From a virus: a stretch of DNA of 64,000 nucleotides. The stretch is from the IMG/VR virus record IMGVR_UViG_3300035088_000013, positions 22,303 to 86,302 of that record; one strand, given 5' to 3'. The position numbers and the translations under genes were made by a program. The notes under the pieces are model-generated. The model ran no database searches, had not been told where the DNA came from, and saw only the letters and a list, made by a program, of their open reading frames with translations. Shown here piece after piece: positions 49,109-56,790 of this stretch (position 1 is its first letter; each line of letters opens with the position of its first letter).

Positions 49109-49378
49109 ATGATCGACCCGTTCTGGACCCCCGAAGGCCTCGCCGCCGCCGAGCGTTACGGCATCTCCCGGCAGGAGGCCGTGGACGTCGTCTACAGCCC
49201 CACCTCGGTGCAGGTGCACATCGGCGACAGCACGCAGCTCTACCTCGGTGCCCCCATCGCCCGGGTCATCGTCGTCACCCTCGAGCGGGCGTTCCGGAAC
49301 GTCACCCGCTACGGCATCACCTACGTCCGCCCCGCCAACCTCGGCGAGGCCCGAGCATGGGAGAAGCGAAACCCGTGA
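49109..49378 (+). CDS. BrnT-like toxin candidate (89 aa)
   Basis: ATG 49109 (GTG 49106 in frame). FWTPEGLAAAERYGISRQEA and VDVVYSP, then LYLGAPIARVIVVTLERAF, TYVRPAN and EARAWEKR, follow the order of elements in BrnT (RelE-like fold): helix, EAV segment, three strands, basic C-terminal helix. BrnT toxins are ribonucleases encoded before their antitoxin, as here. Sequence similarity is distant. Confidence 0.55.
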   Translation: MIDPFWTPEGLAAAERYGISRQEAVDVVYSPTSVQVHIGDSTQLYLGAPIARVIVVTLERAFRNVTRYGITYVRPANLGEARAWEKRNP

Positions 49379-49719
49379 GCAAGCAGAAGATCACCCGCGA
49401 CGACCCCGACCTCGGGCACCTGGTACCCGAGGGCTCCGACCACATCACCGTCCTTGACGGCGAGGACCGCATCCAGGTCGGCGCGGTCTACGACCCCTCC
49501 GGGCAGGCCCCCACCGTCATCAAGTCCCTGCGGCTGCCGGAGAACGTGGTGGAGGCGATCGCCGCGTCCGGGCACCCGGACGGCTTCACCGGCGTCGTCC
49601 GGGAGGCGCTCGGCGAGTGGTTCGAGCGGCACTCCGGGCGAGAGGCCGAGGCGCACGACGCCCGCGCCGCCATCGCCACCCTCACCCGGCTGGTGGAGCG
49701 GCTGGAGGCGGCGGCTTGA
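49375..49719 (+). CDS. BrnA/RHH-type antitoxin candidate (114 aa)
   Basis: GTG overlaps the toxin stop. Residues about 50-90 (VIKSLRLPENVVEAIAASGH then GFTGVVREALGEWFERHS) form a ribbon-helix-helix motif near the C-terminal half, with an N-terminal toxin-binding part, the arrangement of BrnA. Toxin-first gene order supports the pairing. Confidence 0.6.
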   Translation: MSKQKITRDDPDLGHLVPEGSDHITVLDGEDRIQVGAVYDPSGQAPTVIKSLRLPENVVEAIAASGHPDGFTGVVREALGEWFERHSGREAEAHDARAAIATLTRLVERLEAAA

Positions 49720-49747
49720 CCGGCGGTACGCTGACCCTCCTGTTGAC

Positions 49748-50302
49748 ATGTGGGGGGTCGGTGTGGGTCGTGGGTTGAGCCAGGGGCAGCTGTACCGGGA
49801 GTACCGCAAGCTGTATGAGCAGATCCCGGCGGTGGACTGCCAGGGGGCGTGCTGGGACACGTGCACCCGGTTCCCGGTGCCGCGGGAGGAGAACCGGCGT
49901 TTGCGGCGGGTGACCGGCCTGGAGATCGAGGCACCGCAGACCCCGCCTCATCCGCCGTGCCCGCTGCTGGTCGACCTGCGGTGTTCGGCGTATGAGATCC
50001 GGCCGTTGATCTGCCGGTTGTGGGGGTCGTCGGAGATCTACCCGTGCAACTACGGGTGCCGCCCCGCGGAAGGGTTGCTGAGCGTGAAGGACACCTACCG
50101 GTTGATGGCGCGGGCGTACGAGCTGTCCGGGCAGGATCTCATCGCCCGCCGGTGCGCGTATGTCGCGTCGATGCCGGATGAGGAGCTGGCGGCGATGACA
50201 CCGGCGGTCCAGGCGTTGACCGCCGGGCGGCTCGGCTACCGGGAGGCGGCGGCCCGCCGGGATGCGGCCTTGGCGAAGCTGCACACCCCCGATGGGGGCT
50301 AG
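49748..50302 (+). CDS. YkgJ-type Cys-cluster protein (184 aa)
   Basis: ATG at 49748 lies just after a TTGACA that looks like a leftover cassette -35 box; TTG 49775 is a possible later start. CQGACWDTC (about residues 31-39), CPLL and CSAYEIRPLICRLWG are the conserved cysteines of the YkgJ/UPF0153 family, which binds a metal or Fe-S cluster. The C-terminal half is helical. Biochemical role unknown in the family. Confidence 0.75.
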   Translation: MWGVGVGRGLSQGQLYREYRKLYEQIPAVDCQGACWDTCTRFPVPREENRRLRRVTGLEIEAPQTPPHPPCPLLVDLRCSAYEIRPLICRLWGSSEIYPCNYGCRPAEGLLSVKDTYRLMARAYELSGQDLIARRCAYVASMPDEELAAMTPAVQALTAGRLGYREAAARRDAALAKLHTPDGG

Positions 50303-50318
50303 GCGTTGTTCGCCGCGG

Positions 50319-50681
50319 CTAGCGTTGCACTTGCGCCCATGACGTTTCGGTCTCGTAGACCCGCACCATGAACACCTTGCCCGCCCACAGGTGTTCGGCG
50401 ATCCCGAACAGGTGCCGGGCGACGTGTTCGGCGGTCGGGTTGTCCGCGGGCAGCACATCGTTGAGGTGCCGGTGGTCGAGTTCCCCGTCGAGGTAGGCGC
50501 GGAACGCCTCCAGCTCGCGGGAGTCGACCAGCATGCCCGCCGGGTCGAGGTCGCCGTTACGCAGCATCAGGGTGACGGCGTAGTTGTGGCCGTGCAGTCG
50601 GCCGCACGGGTGCCCGTCGGGCAGGGCGTCGAGTTGGTGTGAGGCGGCGAACGTGAATCGTTTCGCGATCGTGTAGATCAC
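50319..50681 (-). CDS. queD: 6-carboxy-tetrahydropterin synthase (QueD)-like enzyme (120 aa)
   Basis: Converts dihydroneopterin triphosphate to 6-carboxytetrahydropterin in queuosine/preQ0 synthesis. Zinc ligands His15 (AASHQL), His30 and His32 (CGRLHGHNY), catalytic Cys27, LDHRHLN with His70, and Glu85/Glu110 (NPTAEHVA, YETET) are all present, and length matches the family. GTG overlaps the upstream glycosyltransferase stop. Phages use this route to make 7-deazaguanine DNA; QueE, QueC and DpdA-like genes were not found in the window. Confidence 0.85.
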   Translation of the reverse strand: MIYTIAKRFTFAASHQLDALPDGHPCGRLHGHNYAVTLMLRNGDLDPAGMLVDSRELEAFRAYLDGELDHRHLNDVLPADNPTAEHVARHLFGIAEHLWAGKVFMVRVYETETSWAQVQR

Positions 50682-51682
50682 CGTGTCGCGCCGGATGGGT
50701 TCGGGCGTAGCGGTGTTTTCGCGCGGGGGCGTTCGGCGAGGATGGGCGCGCGGATCGGGCGGGCGTCCGGGCGCAATTTCAGGGCGGTGGTGAAGCTGGA
50801 GTAGTCGACCAGGTGGTGTAGCCGTTGGAAGCGTCGCACCAGCCGCGCGTATTGGGGGTATTCCGCGACGAGCATCCGGCTTTTGAAGTCGGTTCCCCCG
50901 GCCGCGCGGCGTAACCCGCGGCGTATTTCGGACTTGGTCGCCGCCGGGTCCATTTTGCCTTCCCGGTGGTAGAACTCGTCAGTGTTCCCGCCGGGCAGCG
51001 ATTGGGTGCCAAGTTTCTTTTGGAGGGACAAATTGAATTGGACCGTGGCCCAGCCCGCCGTGAGCAGGTCCAACGACAGGATGGTGTCCTCGTTGTACCG
51101 TCCCCGCCACCGGTGCGGGTGGGCCAGGTCGGTCGCGATCAGGTTGCACGAGTAGATGCGGGTGTTCATGACGAACGGTGTGTGGCGTTCCCGGGCGTTG
51201 ATGAAGTGTTCGTAGTTGGGGCCGCACATGACCAAATTCGTGTATCGGGCCTGGAAGTCTTCCATGAGCCGCAATGGTGTCCGGTCGGCGGCCCACCTTT
51301 TGCGGCCGTCGGTGTAGATCCGGAATTCGGAGATGTTGTCATCCATCACCCAATGCCGGTTCGCGCCATTGGCGGCGGCGTGGTCCCAGGCGAAGTTCCG
51401 GGCCGGGCCGGGTCCGCGGGAGTCGGTGTCGGCGAGCGGCATCAAAGCGTCGTAGGACGATTTGTATCCGGGGTCGAGGGTGAGGACGGTGCCCCATCCG
51501 CCGTGGGCGTGGATCGCGGCCCGGTAGTCGTCGACTTCCGGGGCCTCTACCACCACATAGAATCTGGTCCGCATCAACGACAAGGTGCGGATGGTGTACG
51601 GGTACCGGGCGCGGCCTTTGGAGACCACGTAGATGGGCGGGTCTTCGATCAGCCGGGCGGGCACCGGCGTCGCGTCCGTCAT
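50678..51682 (-). CDS. TET-associated-type glycosyltransferase (334 aa)
   Basis: PPIYVVSKGRARYPYTIRTL opens a GT-A-like fold. GPGPARNFAWDHAAANGANR and HWVMDDNISEF (Asp114/Asp115 as the metal-binding DxD-like pair) follow, then RYNEDTILSLDLLTAGW. This pattern matches the TET-associated glycosyltransferase family, described in phages that glycosylate oxidised or hydroxymethylated bases. No TET/JBP dioxygenase is visible in the window, so the acceptor is unknown. Coupled to ParB-like and QueD genes by 4-base overlaps. Confidence 0.75.
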   Translation of the reverse strand: MTDATPVPARLIEDPPIYVVSKGRARYPYTIRTLSLMRTRFYVVVEAPEVDDYRAAIHAHGGWGTVLTLDPGYKSSYDALMPLADTDSRGPGPARNFAWDHAAANGANRHWVMDDNISEFRIYTDGRKRWAADRTPLRLMEDFQARYTNLVMCGPNYEHFINARERHTPFVMNTRIYSCNLIATDLAHPHRWRGRYNEDTILSLDLLTAGWATVQFNLSLQKKLGTQSLPGGNTDEFYHREGKMDPAATKSEIRRGLRRAAGGTDFKSRMLVAEYPQYARLVRRFQRLHHLVDYSSFTTALKLRPDARPIRAPILAERPRAKTPLRPNPSGATR

Positions 51683-52437
51683 CGTGGTTCCCGGTCATCG
51701 TCGTACGGGCCGGGGTCCGCCGTGGACGCGTCGTATGTTTCCGTTCCGGCTTCCGGGGCGGGTTGCACCGGCCACCAGAAGCCGCTGCCGCCGCCCGCTC
51801 GTTCCAACCCCAGGATGTCGGCGAAGTCGGTGTAGTCCTGCTCGGTGCGGAAGTGGACCTGGACGGTTTTGTAGGCGGCGCGGCCCTCGGCCGGGGTGTA
51901 GTCCAGCCCCGCCTCTCGGGCTTCTTGCCACGGGTCGGTGGCCCCGGTCAGGGCGGCTTCCGCTTGTCGGCGCATCACTTGCAGGTCGGCGTCGGTGAAC
52001 CCGACCCCGACCAGCCCGTCGTCCCCGGCCGTCGACAAGTCGTCGAGGGCGGGAAGGAGCAGCTCGTCCACCCAGCCGCCCAATTGGGTGGTGCGGTTGA
52101 GGGCGATCAGCGCGGCGCGGGCCTCTTGGTCGGTGCGGGACGCCCATCCCACCGTGACCGGTACCAGCCATTCGCCGGTGTCCGGGTCCAGCGTGACACC
52201 GTCCGGGGGTGCCTCGCCGCGGTCCCGCATGGCTTTCAAGGCGTCCGCGCGGCCGTGCCCGGAGATGATGTAGCCGGTGCGGTCGTCGCGGGTGATGTTC
52301 TCCACGAACCCGAACCGGTTGACGGACGCATTGAGGGTGTCCGCGGCGTGCGCCTTCGGGTTGGCCGGGTTGGGGGTCAGCGAGCCCAGAGGCAAATATT
52401 CGAGCCGACGCACGCTCGCGGCGGGGTCGGCGCTCAT
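51679..52437 (-). CDS. ParB/Srx-like N-terminal domain protein (252 aa)
   Basis: ATG at 52437. LEYLPLGSLTPNPANPKAH and FVENITRDDRTGYIISGHGR give the ParB fold with its GHGR nucleotide-binding motif; RTDQEARAALIALNRTTQLG follows. The C-terminal part (SGFWWPVQP, acidic end) is phage-specific. Such proteins occur beside terminases and in DNA-modification loci; some have CTPase, kinase or nuclease activity. Confidence 0.75.
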   Translation of the reverse strand: MSADPAASVRRLEYLPLGSLTPNPANPKAHAADTLNASVNRFGFVENITRDDRTGYIISGHGRADALKAMRDRGEAPPDGVTLDPDTGEWLVPVTVGWASRTDQEARAALIALNRTTQLGGWVDELLLPALDDLSTAGDDGLVGVGFTDADLQVMRRQAEAALTGATDPWQEAREAGLDYTPAEGRAAYKTVQVHFRTEQDYTDFADILGLERAGGGSGFWWPVQPAPEAGTETYDASTADPGPYDDDREPR

Positions 52438-52832
52438 GCGCCGGGTTCCCGCCACCGGGCCACGGTGGCGGGGTCGACGGCTTGTGCGGTGCGGGCGGCC
52501 GGGGTGAGACCGAACTCGGCGGCGTACTTTTGCATGGTGTTGGCGGCGTCGCGTTGCACGCGGCAGGCGGGGTTCTGCACGATGGTGTTCTTGATCGCGC
52601 CGGGCACGATGACCGTCGAGCGGGCCAGCAGCGCGGAGGCTTTGCGGTGGGTGGCGACGGCCTCGCAGTAGGCCAGCAGCGCATCCCGGTCGGCGGAGGT
52701 GACCGCCGGTAGTTGCGCGACGGTGTGATCCCAGATCGCCCGGACGTCGTCGGCGACGTTCTCCGGGCAGATCAGCTCCCCGGGGTCGGTGAGGGTGGTG
52801 CCGGTGGGGTGGATGTGGTGCACGGTGCCCAT
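52434..52832 (-). CDS. P27-family small terminase-like protein (132 aa)
   Basis: ATG at 52832 after GGGGGTGACGGG. Starts MGTVHHIHPTGTTLTDPGEL. LPAVTSADRDALLAYCEAVA and NPACRVQRDAANTMQKYAAE then FGLTPAAR match the P27-type terminase small subunit (DNA recognition for packaging). Unusually distant from TerL (about 5 kb) and in the modification operon. Another HTH candidate for this role lies at 48416. Confidence 0.7.
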   Translation of the reverse strand: MGTVHHIHPTGTTLTDPGELICPENVADDVRAIWDHTVAQLPAVTSADRDALLAYCEAVATHRKASALLARSTVIVPGAIKNTIVQNPACRVQRDAANTMQKYAAEFGLTPAARTAQAVDPATVARWREPGA

Positions 52833-52953
52833 CCCGTCACCCCCGATCCCGTGCCGCGCCCCGTGCAGGTCAACAGGTTGCCGGTGTGTGGGCAGCGTCG
52901 ACCAGTAGCAGGAGGCGTTCTTGCCCCGATGGTAGGCGCGGGTGGGCCGGGTT

Positions 52954-53274
52954 TCAGGCGGCCCGGGAAATCCGGCGGGACGGGCCGCAGGTGCGGGCTC
53001 GGGTGAGCCGGTCGGCGCGGACACAGGCACCCCATTCGTACAGGTTCTCCGGGCCGTGGCGGCCCGGGATCCGGGCCGGGGTGTGCGGGTCCACCCCCGC
53101 CGGTACGGGGCGGCCGTAGAGCGCTGCGAGCTGGGCGACGGTGACCGCGGCGAGTAGGGGTTCCCGGTGTGGGGTGGGTTGGCACCAGCCGCGCAGCCGG
53201 GCGGCGCGGACATCCCCCCACCGGTCGGCGACGTCCGCCGCGGTGACCAGCTCGACCCCGGCGATGGTGAGCAT
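52954..53274 (-). CDS. HTH-type small protein (106 aa)
   Basis: ATG at 53274. Starts MLTIAGVELVTAADVADRWG, then VRAARLRGWCQPTP, a MerR-like helix-turn-helix. A second similar segment follows (LLAAVTVAQLAALYGRPVP). The C-terminus is basic (RADRLTRARTCGPSRR). Likely binds DNA. The 120 bases after it contain a TTGACC (52871-52866, minus) that resembles a cassette -35 box without a -10. Confidence 0.65.
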   Translation of the reverse strand: MLTIAGVELVTAADVADRWGDVRAARLRGWCQPTPHREPLLAAVTVAQLAALYGRPVPAGVDPHTPARIPGRHGPENLYEWGACVRADRLTRARTCGPSRRISRAA

Positions 53275-53600
53275 CAGCTTCGGATGACCTTCTCGAGGTC
53301 GGCGAGCCACCGTGCCCGTAATTCGTCGCTCATGTTGTCCCAGCCACCCCAGTCCTCGCGTTCCCGGTCGAGGAGGCGGATGTCTTGTATCCACCGGTAC
53401 TGCCGGTAGCTCCAGGCGAGCAGCCACCCGAACACGGCGATCAGCAGCACCCCCACCACGGTGGCCGCGCCGGTGTGGTCGTGGATGGTCGCGAGGACTA
53501 CGCCGATGACGAGCAGGACGAGGGCTGCGGCCTGCATGATCAATGCCGCACCGGCCCGGCGGGTACGCGGTTCGGGCGGGTCCGGCGGGATGGGTGTCAT
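53274..53600 (-). CDS. Membrane protein, paralogue 1 (108 aa)
   Basis: Two membrane helices (LIMQAAALVLLVIGVVLATI; AATVVGVLLIAVFGWLLAWS) and a C-terminal soluble tail with MSDELRARWLADLEKVI. A neighbouring gene has the same topology and a matching MTTTQQAKWLDDLKDAL tail, so the two arose by tandem duplication. Confidence 0.7.
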   Translation of the reverse strand: MTPIPPDPPEPRTRRAGAALIMQAAALVLLVIGVVLATIHDHTGAATVVGVLLIAVFGWLLAWSYRQYRWIQDIRLLDREREDWGGWDNMSDELRARWLADLEKVIRS

Positions 53601-53621
53601 ACCTGGCGACCCTACCGGGGG

Positions 53622-53948
53622 TTACGACAGGGCGTCCTTCAGGTCGTCGAGCCACTTGGCTTGCTGGGTGGTGGTCATGTTCTGCGCGCCTCCGGCGTCG
53701 ATGCGCTGCTGGTCGGCCGCTTGTAGCTTCCGCACGTAGCCGAGCTCTTTGTGTTGCCGCCACAGCAGCCACGCGAACACGACGAACAAGGTGCCGCCGA
53801 TCCCGGCGGCGGCGGGTTGGTCACCGCGGCGGGCGGCGGCGACGACGAGTGCGGCGAGGGTGAGGAACGCCGCCACCTGCGTCACCGTGAGCACCGCGAG
53901 TCGTAACCTACCGGTGCTCGGGTGGGCGGGTGGCGGCGTACCGGTCAT
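53622..53948 (-). CDS. Membrane protein, paralogue 2 (108 aa)
   Basis: Same length and two-helix topology as 53274-53600 (LTVTQVAAFLTLAALVVAAA; GIGGTLFVVFAWLLW). Ends WLDDLKDALS. Could form hetero-oligomers with its twin. Role unknown; superinfection exclusion is possible for small phage membrane proteins but unsupported here. Confidence 0.7.
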   Translation of the reverse strand: MTGTPPPAHPSTGRLRLAVLTVTQVAAFLTLAALVVAAARRGDQPAAAGIGGTLFVVFAWLLWRQHKELGYVRKLQAADQQRIDAGGAQNMTTTQQAKWLDDLKDALS

Positions 53949-53989
53949 GGTCGCACCCTACCGGCCGGGGGCGGGCCGGTACGTGCAGC

Positions 53990-54277
53990 TCAGGTGTGTT
54001 CGACGAGTCGCCCCCCGCAGCAGGTGATGGCTTCGCGGACCTTCTTGGTGAGCGGCACCGTCAACGGCACGACGCGTTCCTCGGTTGCCAGAGCGTCACC
54101 GAGGCGGGTGACGCTCAACGTGTAGTCCCACCGGTCGGCTCCGGGTTTCCACGCCCAGCAGGTCACGGAGAGCTGGCCGCGGGTTTCGTCGACGATGATC
54201 AACGGCCGGTCCGGGACCAGCTCGTCGATACCGTTCGCGGCCAGCCATCCGTAGGCGATGCGGTAGGGGTGGGTCAT
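53990..54277 (-). CDS. Hypothetical protein (95 aa)
   Basis: ATG at 54277. Starts MTHPYRIAYGWLAANGIDEL, with beta strands PLIIVDETRGQLSVTCWAWK and a C-terminal helix ending CCGGRLVEHT. No motif recognised. Confidence 0.6.
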   Translation of the reverse strand: MTHPYRIAYGWLAANGIDELVPDRPLIIVDETRGQLSVTCWAWKPGADRWDYTLSVTRLGDALATEERVVPLTVPLTKKVREAITCCGGRLVEHT

Positions 54278-54332
54278 CGCCGCGATTTTGCGTCGTCCGC
54301 CCTTGCCCACGAACCCTGCCACCCCCGTGGTG

Positions 54333-55241
54333 TCAGGCGCGGCGGCCGTAGCCGGTGTGCCGGGACGCCAACGGCGGCCGGTGCCGGTGGGTGGCTTCGG
54401 TCCACAGCTGCTGGTAGGTGACGCCCAGACGGTTCGCCAGGTCGTGCCATTGGCCTTTCCCGGCCGCCCACCGGTGTTGTTTCCCTTGGTAGCGGACGGC
54501 GGAACCGCAGGGGCAGCCGGGTCCGGCGCACGTACACAGCCGGTTCCGGCAGCGGATCGACCATTCGTCACGGTTCGGGCTGGAACAGTCGGCGACCAGG
54601 TCGCGGGCGTCGCACGCGGGGCAGACGGCCTTCAGCACCAGCAGCGTTTCGAGGGCTCCGGCGGCGCGGCGGGCGTCCCGGTTGACTTTCTCGAGGACCG
54701 GCAGCAGGCAGTCCAAATATTGGATGCCGGTCTCGAGGTGGGTGCCGATGACGTGCAAGGCGGCGGCGACCTGCATGTCGTCGGAGTCGCACCAGCAGCC
54801 CGATGCGGCCGTGCATGCGGGGCACGGGGTGTGCGGGGCCCGGGTGCGGGGGTTGATCACCCGCCGTTCGATGGGGGTGCCGTGCACGGCGTGGTGCAGG
54901 TCGGCCGCCGCCCGCCATAGTTGTTCGGCGACGATGACCCGGCCGTGGATCGGCGACACCCGGGCGGCGTCCGGATGCGGGCCCACGGATGAGGGTGGGG
55001 GGACGGCGATCAGTCGGGTGGCACCGGACGGGACACCGGGCCGGGCGTGGGTGGGGGGCAGGTAGCGGGCTTCCCGGTCGCGGCGGGCTTCGCGTTCCTC
55101 GATCTGGGCCTGCAAGGGGGTGATGTGCCGCTCCGACGGGGGGTCGGTGGGGCCGGGCTGGACCTGTTCGGTGAGCCAGTCCCACGCGGCGCGGACCTCG
55201 GCGAGGGTGTGCGCGCACGCTTGCGCGAGCGCGAGACTCAT
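54333..55241 (-). CDS. Zinc-cluster protein (302 aa)
   Basis: ATG at 55241 overlaps the upstream stop (ATGA). A helical N-terminus (LAQACAHTLAEVRAAWDWLT) precedes CPACTAASGCWC, then CPACDARDLVADC and CRNRLCTCAGPGCPCG. A C-terminal HTH-like segment contains WHDLANRLGVTYQQLWTEA. The pattern of several zinc knuckles plus HTH suggests DNA binding. It resembles actinophage proteins of unknown function. Confidence 0.65.
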   Translation of the reverse strand: MSLALAQACAHTLAEVRAAWDWLTEQVQPGPTDPPSERHITPLQAQIEEREARRDREARYLPPTHARPGVPSGATRLIAVPPPSSVGPHPDAARVSPIHGRVIVAEQLWRAAADLHHAVHGTPIERRVINPRTRAPHTPCPACTAASGCWCDSDDMQVAAALHVIGTHLETGIQYLDCLLPVLEKVNRDARRAAGALETLLVLKAVCPACDARDLVADCSSPNRDEWSIRCRNRLCTCAGPGCPCGSAVRYQGKQHRWAAGKGQWHDLANRLGVTYQQLWTEATHRHRPPLASRHTGYGRRA

Positions 55242-55642
55242 CGCCCGTCCCGCCACGCGTTGCGGGGGTCGCTGGCCAGCCGCCAGCCCCGCACACCGAG
55301 GGTGGCGAGGATGTCGGCGGCCATCTGCAGGTCCTCGTCGCACACCCGGGGGCTGGCTCCGGGCATGACCCGGCAGACCAGGCCGTGCAACGTCGCGGCG
55401 AGGGCGGCGGCGTCGCGGGGGACGGCGGTCTGCGACTGCGCGCCGCGGATGGTGCGCGGGGTGACCGCGTCCGAGGGTTGGGGTTCGAGGCCCAGGACGT
55501 GGCAGTACATTTCGATCGCCGCGGCGTTGGGGTCGGCGGCGTCGTATTGGACGGCGGGGAACTCGCGGGCTATCTGCGCGATGCGGACGCGGACCCCGTA
55601 GGGGACGTCGTCCATTTCCGGTATCTGCTCGGCGACCACCAC
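55238..55642 (-). CDS. Hypothetical protein (134 aa)
   Basis: GTG at 55642 chosen for 7-base spacing from AAAAGGGG; GTG 55648 and 55639 are alternatives. Core: VPYGVRVRIAQIAREFPAVQ and LAATLHGLVCRVMPGASPRV, helical. Pairs with the zinc-cluster gene by ATGA overlap. Unknown function. Confidence 0.6.
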   Translation of the reverse strand: MVVAEQIPEMDDVPYGVRVRIAQIAREFPAVQYDAADPNAAAIEMYCHVLGLEPQPSDAVTPRTIRGAQSQTAVPRDAAALAATLHGLVCRVMPGASPRVCDEDLQMAADILATLGVRGWRLASDPRNAWRDGR

Positions 55643-55718
55643 ACACACCCCTTTTGCGCGCCCGTTTCGCCCGACAGTAGGTGCGGTGGTGTGCGCGGGG
55701 GGCGGGGTTTCACCAAAA

Positions 55719-55798
55719 GGGGGAGGGCCACCGGGCTCACCTGGCCCCGGGGACTCCCGGATCGGCCGGTGCGTGGGTGAGCGGGGTGACCCTCCCCC
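55719..55798 (-). other. Two-tier hairpin in a 291-base gap
   Basis: GGGGGAGGG (55719-55727) pairs with CCCTCCCCC (55790-55798). Inside, GCTCACC pairs with GGTGAGC (about 55735 and 55776). No gene was found between 55643 and 55933. It resembles the other long hairpins in size (74-80 bases) and build, though not in sequence. Confidence 0.5.
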
Positions 55799-55933
55799 GG
55801 AACCGTCAAGGGTGAAGGCTCGGGTTGCGCGTCGGGGGACGGGTCAGCCGGGCCTTTGCCGCGAGACGTCCGGGCCCTTGCCCTTGCGGGCCGGTACCTC
55901 GGGTGTGCGTGTTGATCGTAGACTGCGCGCGGG

Positions 55934-56578
55934 TCAGCGGGGGAACAGTTTGCGCGCCGCGGCCAGCGACCGCGCCAGATCTTGCCGGGATGCTTGCGGG
56001 TCGTCGTCCTGGTCGCAGGCGTCCTCCAGCAGATGCAGCCCGGATTCGAGGGCGGCCCGGGCCTGCTCGCCGGTGGCCTGCTGCCCTTTGGCGAACCACA
56101 ACACCTGCGACGGGTCACCCAAGCAGATCAGCGGCCCGGTCGGGGTGTCGGTCAGATGCCAGCGGGTGGTGACCCACACCGCGGTCACCCCGGGGTTACG
56201 GGCGATCATCTGCCCGGCCGGGGTGGCGAAGCCGTTCTCCCCGGGGGTGATGCCTCTTTCCCGGCGGCGCATGTTCGGGGTCGACAGGAACGGGCACGCG
56301 CGGGCGGAGTAGATCGCGCATTCGAGGTGACTACCGGGTTCGGCGGTGATCCGGTTGACCACACACATCGGACCGATCACGAACGCAACATACCGGCCGA
56401 GGGTGCCGCCACACACCCAGCACCGTTTGAACCGGACCGCTTGGACGAACTTTTCGCCGTCGCCGACCCGCGGGTCCGGGACACCGTTGATGACGGCGAC
56501 GAACCACGGCACCGGCCGCCCAGCCTGGTCTTTGGCCAAATGCAGCATGTTACGCGGGACCGGCACCACCTCGGTCAA
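55934..56578 (-). CDS. Conserved actinophage-type zinc protein (214 aa)
   Basis: TTG at 56578 overlaps the upstream stop (TTGA). Core: VPWFVAVINGVPDPRVGDGE, RFKRCWVCGGTLGRYVAFVI, GPMCVVNRITAEP, HLECAIYSARACPF and MRRRERG, a Cys-rich pattern common in actinobacterial phages and prophages. Probably metal-binding; function unknown. Confidence 0.7.
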   Translation of the reverse strand: MTEVVPVPRNMLHLAKDQAGRPVPWFVAVINGVPDPRVGDGEKFVQAVRFKRCWVCGGTLGRYVAFVIGPMCVVNRITAEPGSHLECAIYSARACPFLSTPNMRRRERGITPGENGFATPAGQMIARNPGVTAVWVTTRWHLTDTPTGPLICLGDPSQVLWFAKGQQATGEQARAALESGLHLLEDACDQDDDPQASRQDLARSLAAARKLFPR

Positions 56579-56790
56579 TTCACGCTCCGGGTCATCTCGT
56601 CGAGCAAGTCAGGGTCCGGGGACTTGAGCAGGGTCAGGGTTGCGCCGGTGAACGCACCCAAGGCGAGGAACACGATCGCCCACGCCTGTTCACCGTGGTC
56701 CATGGCGTGCGCGAACCCGCCGCCTTGGGCCGCCGTGGTGACCGCGACCGGCCACGCCAGCCGCGCGTCGTCAGCAGCCACCGGTTTCAT
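56575..56790 (-). CDS. Single-pass membrane protein (71 aa)
   Basis: Starts MKPVAADDARLAWPVAVTTA. One helix, AWAIVFLALGAFTGATLTLL (about residues 36-55), then an acidic tail DPDLLDEMTRSVN. It overlaps neighbours at both ends. Confidence 0.65.
   Translation of the reverse strand: MKPVAADDARLAWPVAVTTAAQGGGFAHAMDHGEQAWAIVFLALGAFTGATLTLLKSPDPDLLDEMTRSVN

Noticed and set aside
55686-56312. Plus-strand ORF covering the 291-base gap at 55.7 kb
   Set aside because: It runs on as antisense to the Cys-rich gene 55934-56578, and its translation in the gap is Gly/Pro/Arg low complexity. The gap holds a hairpin instead.
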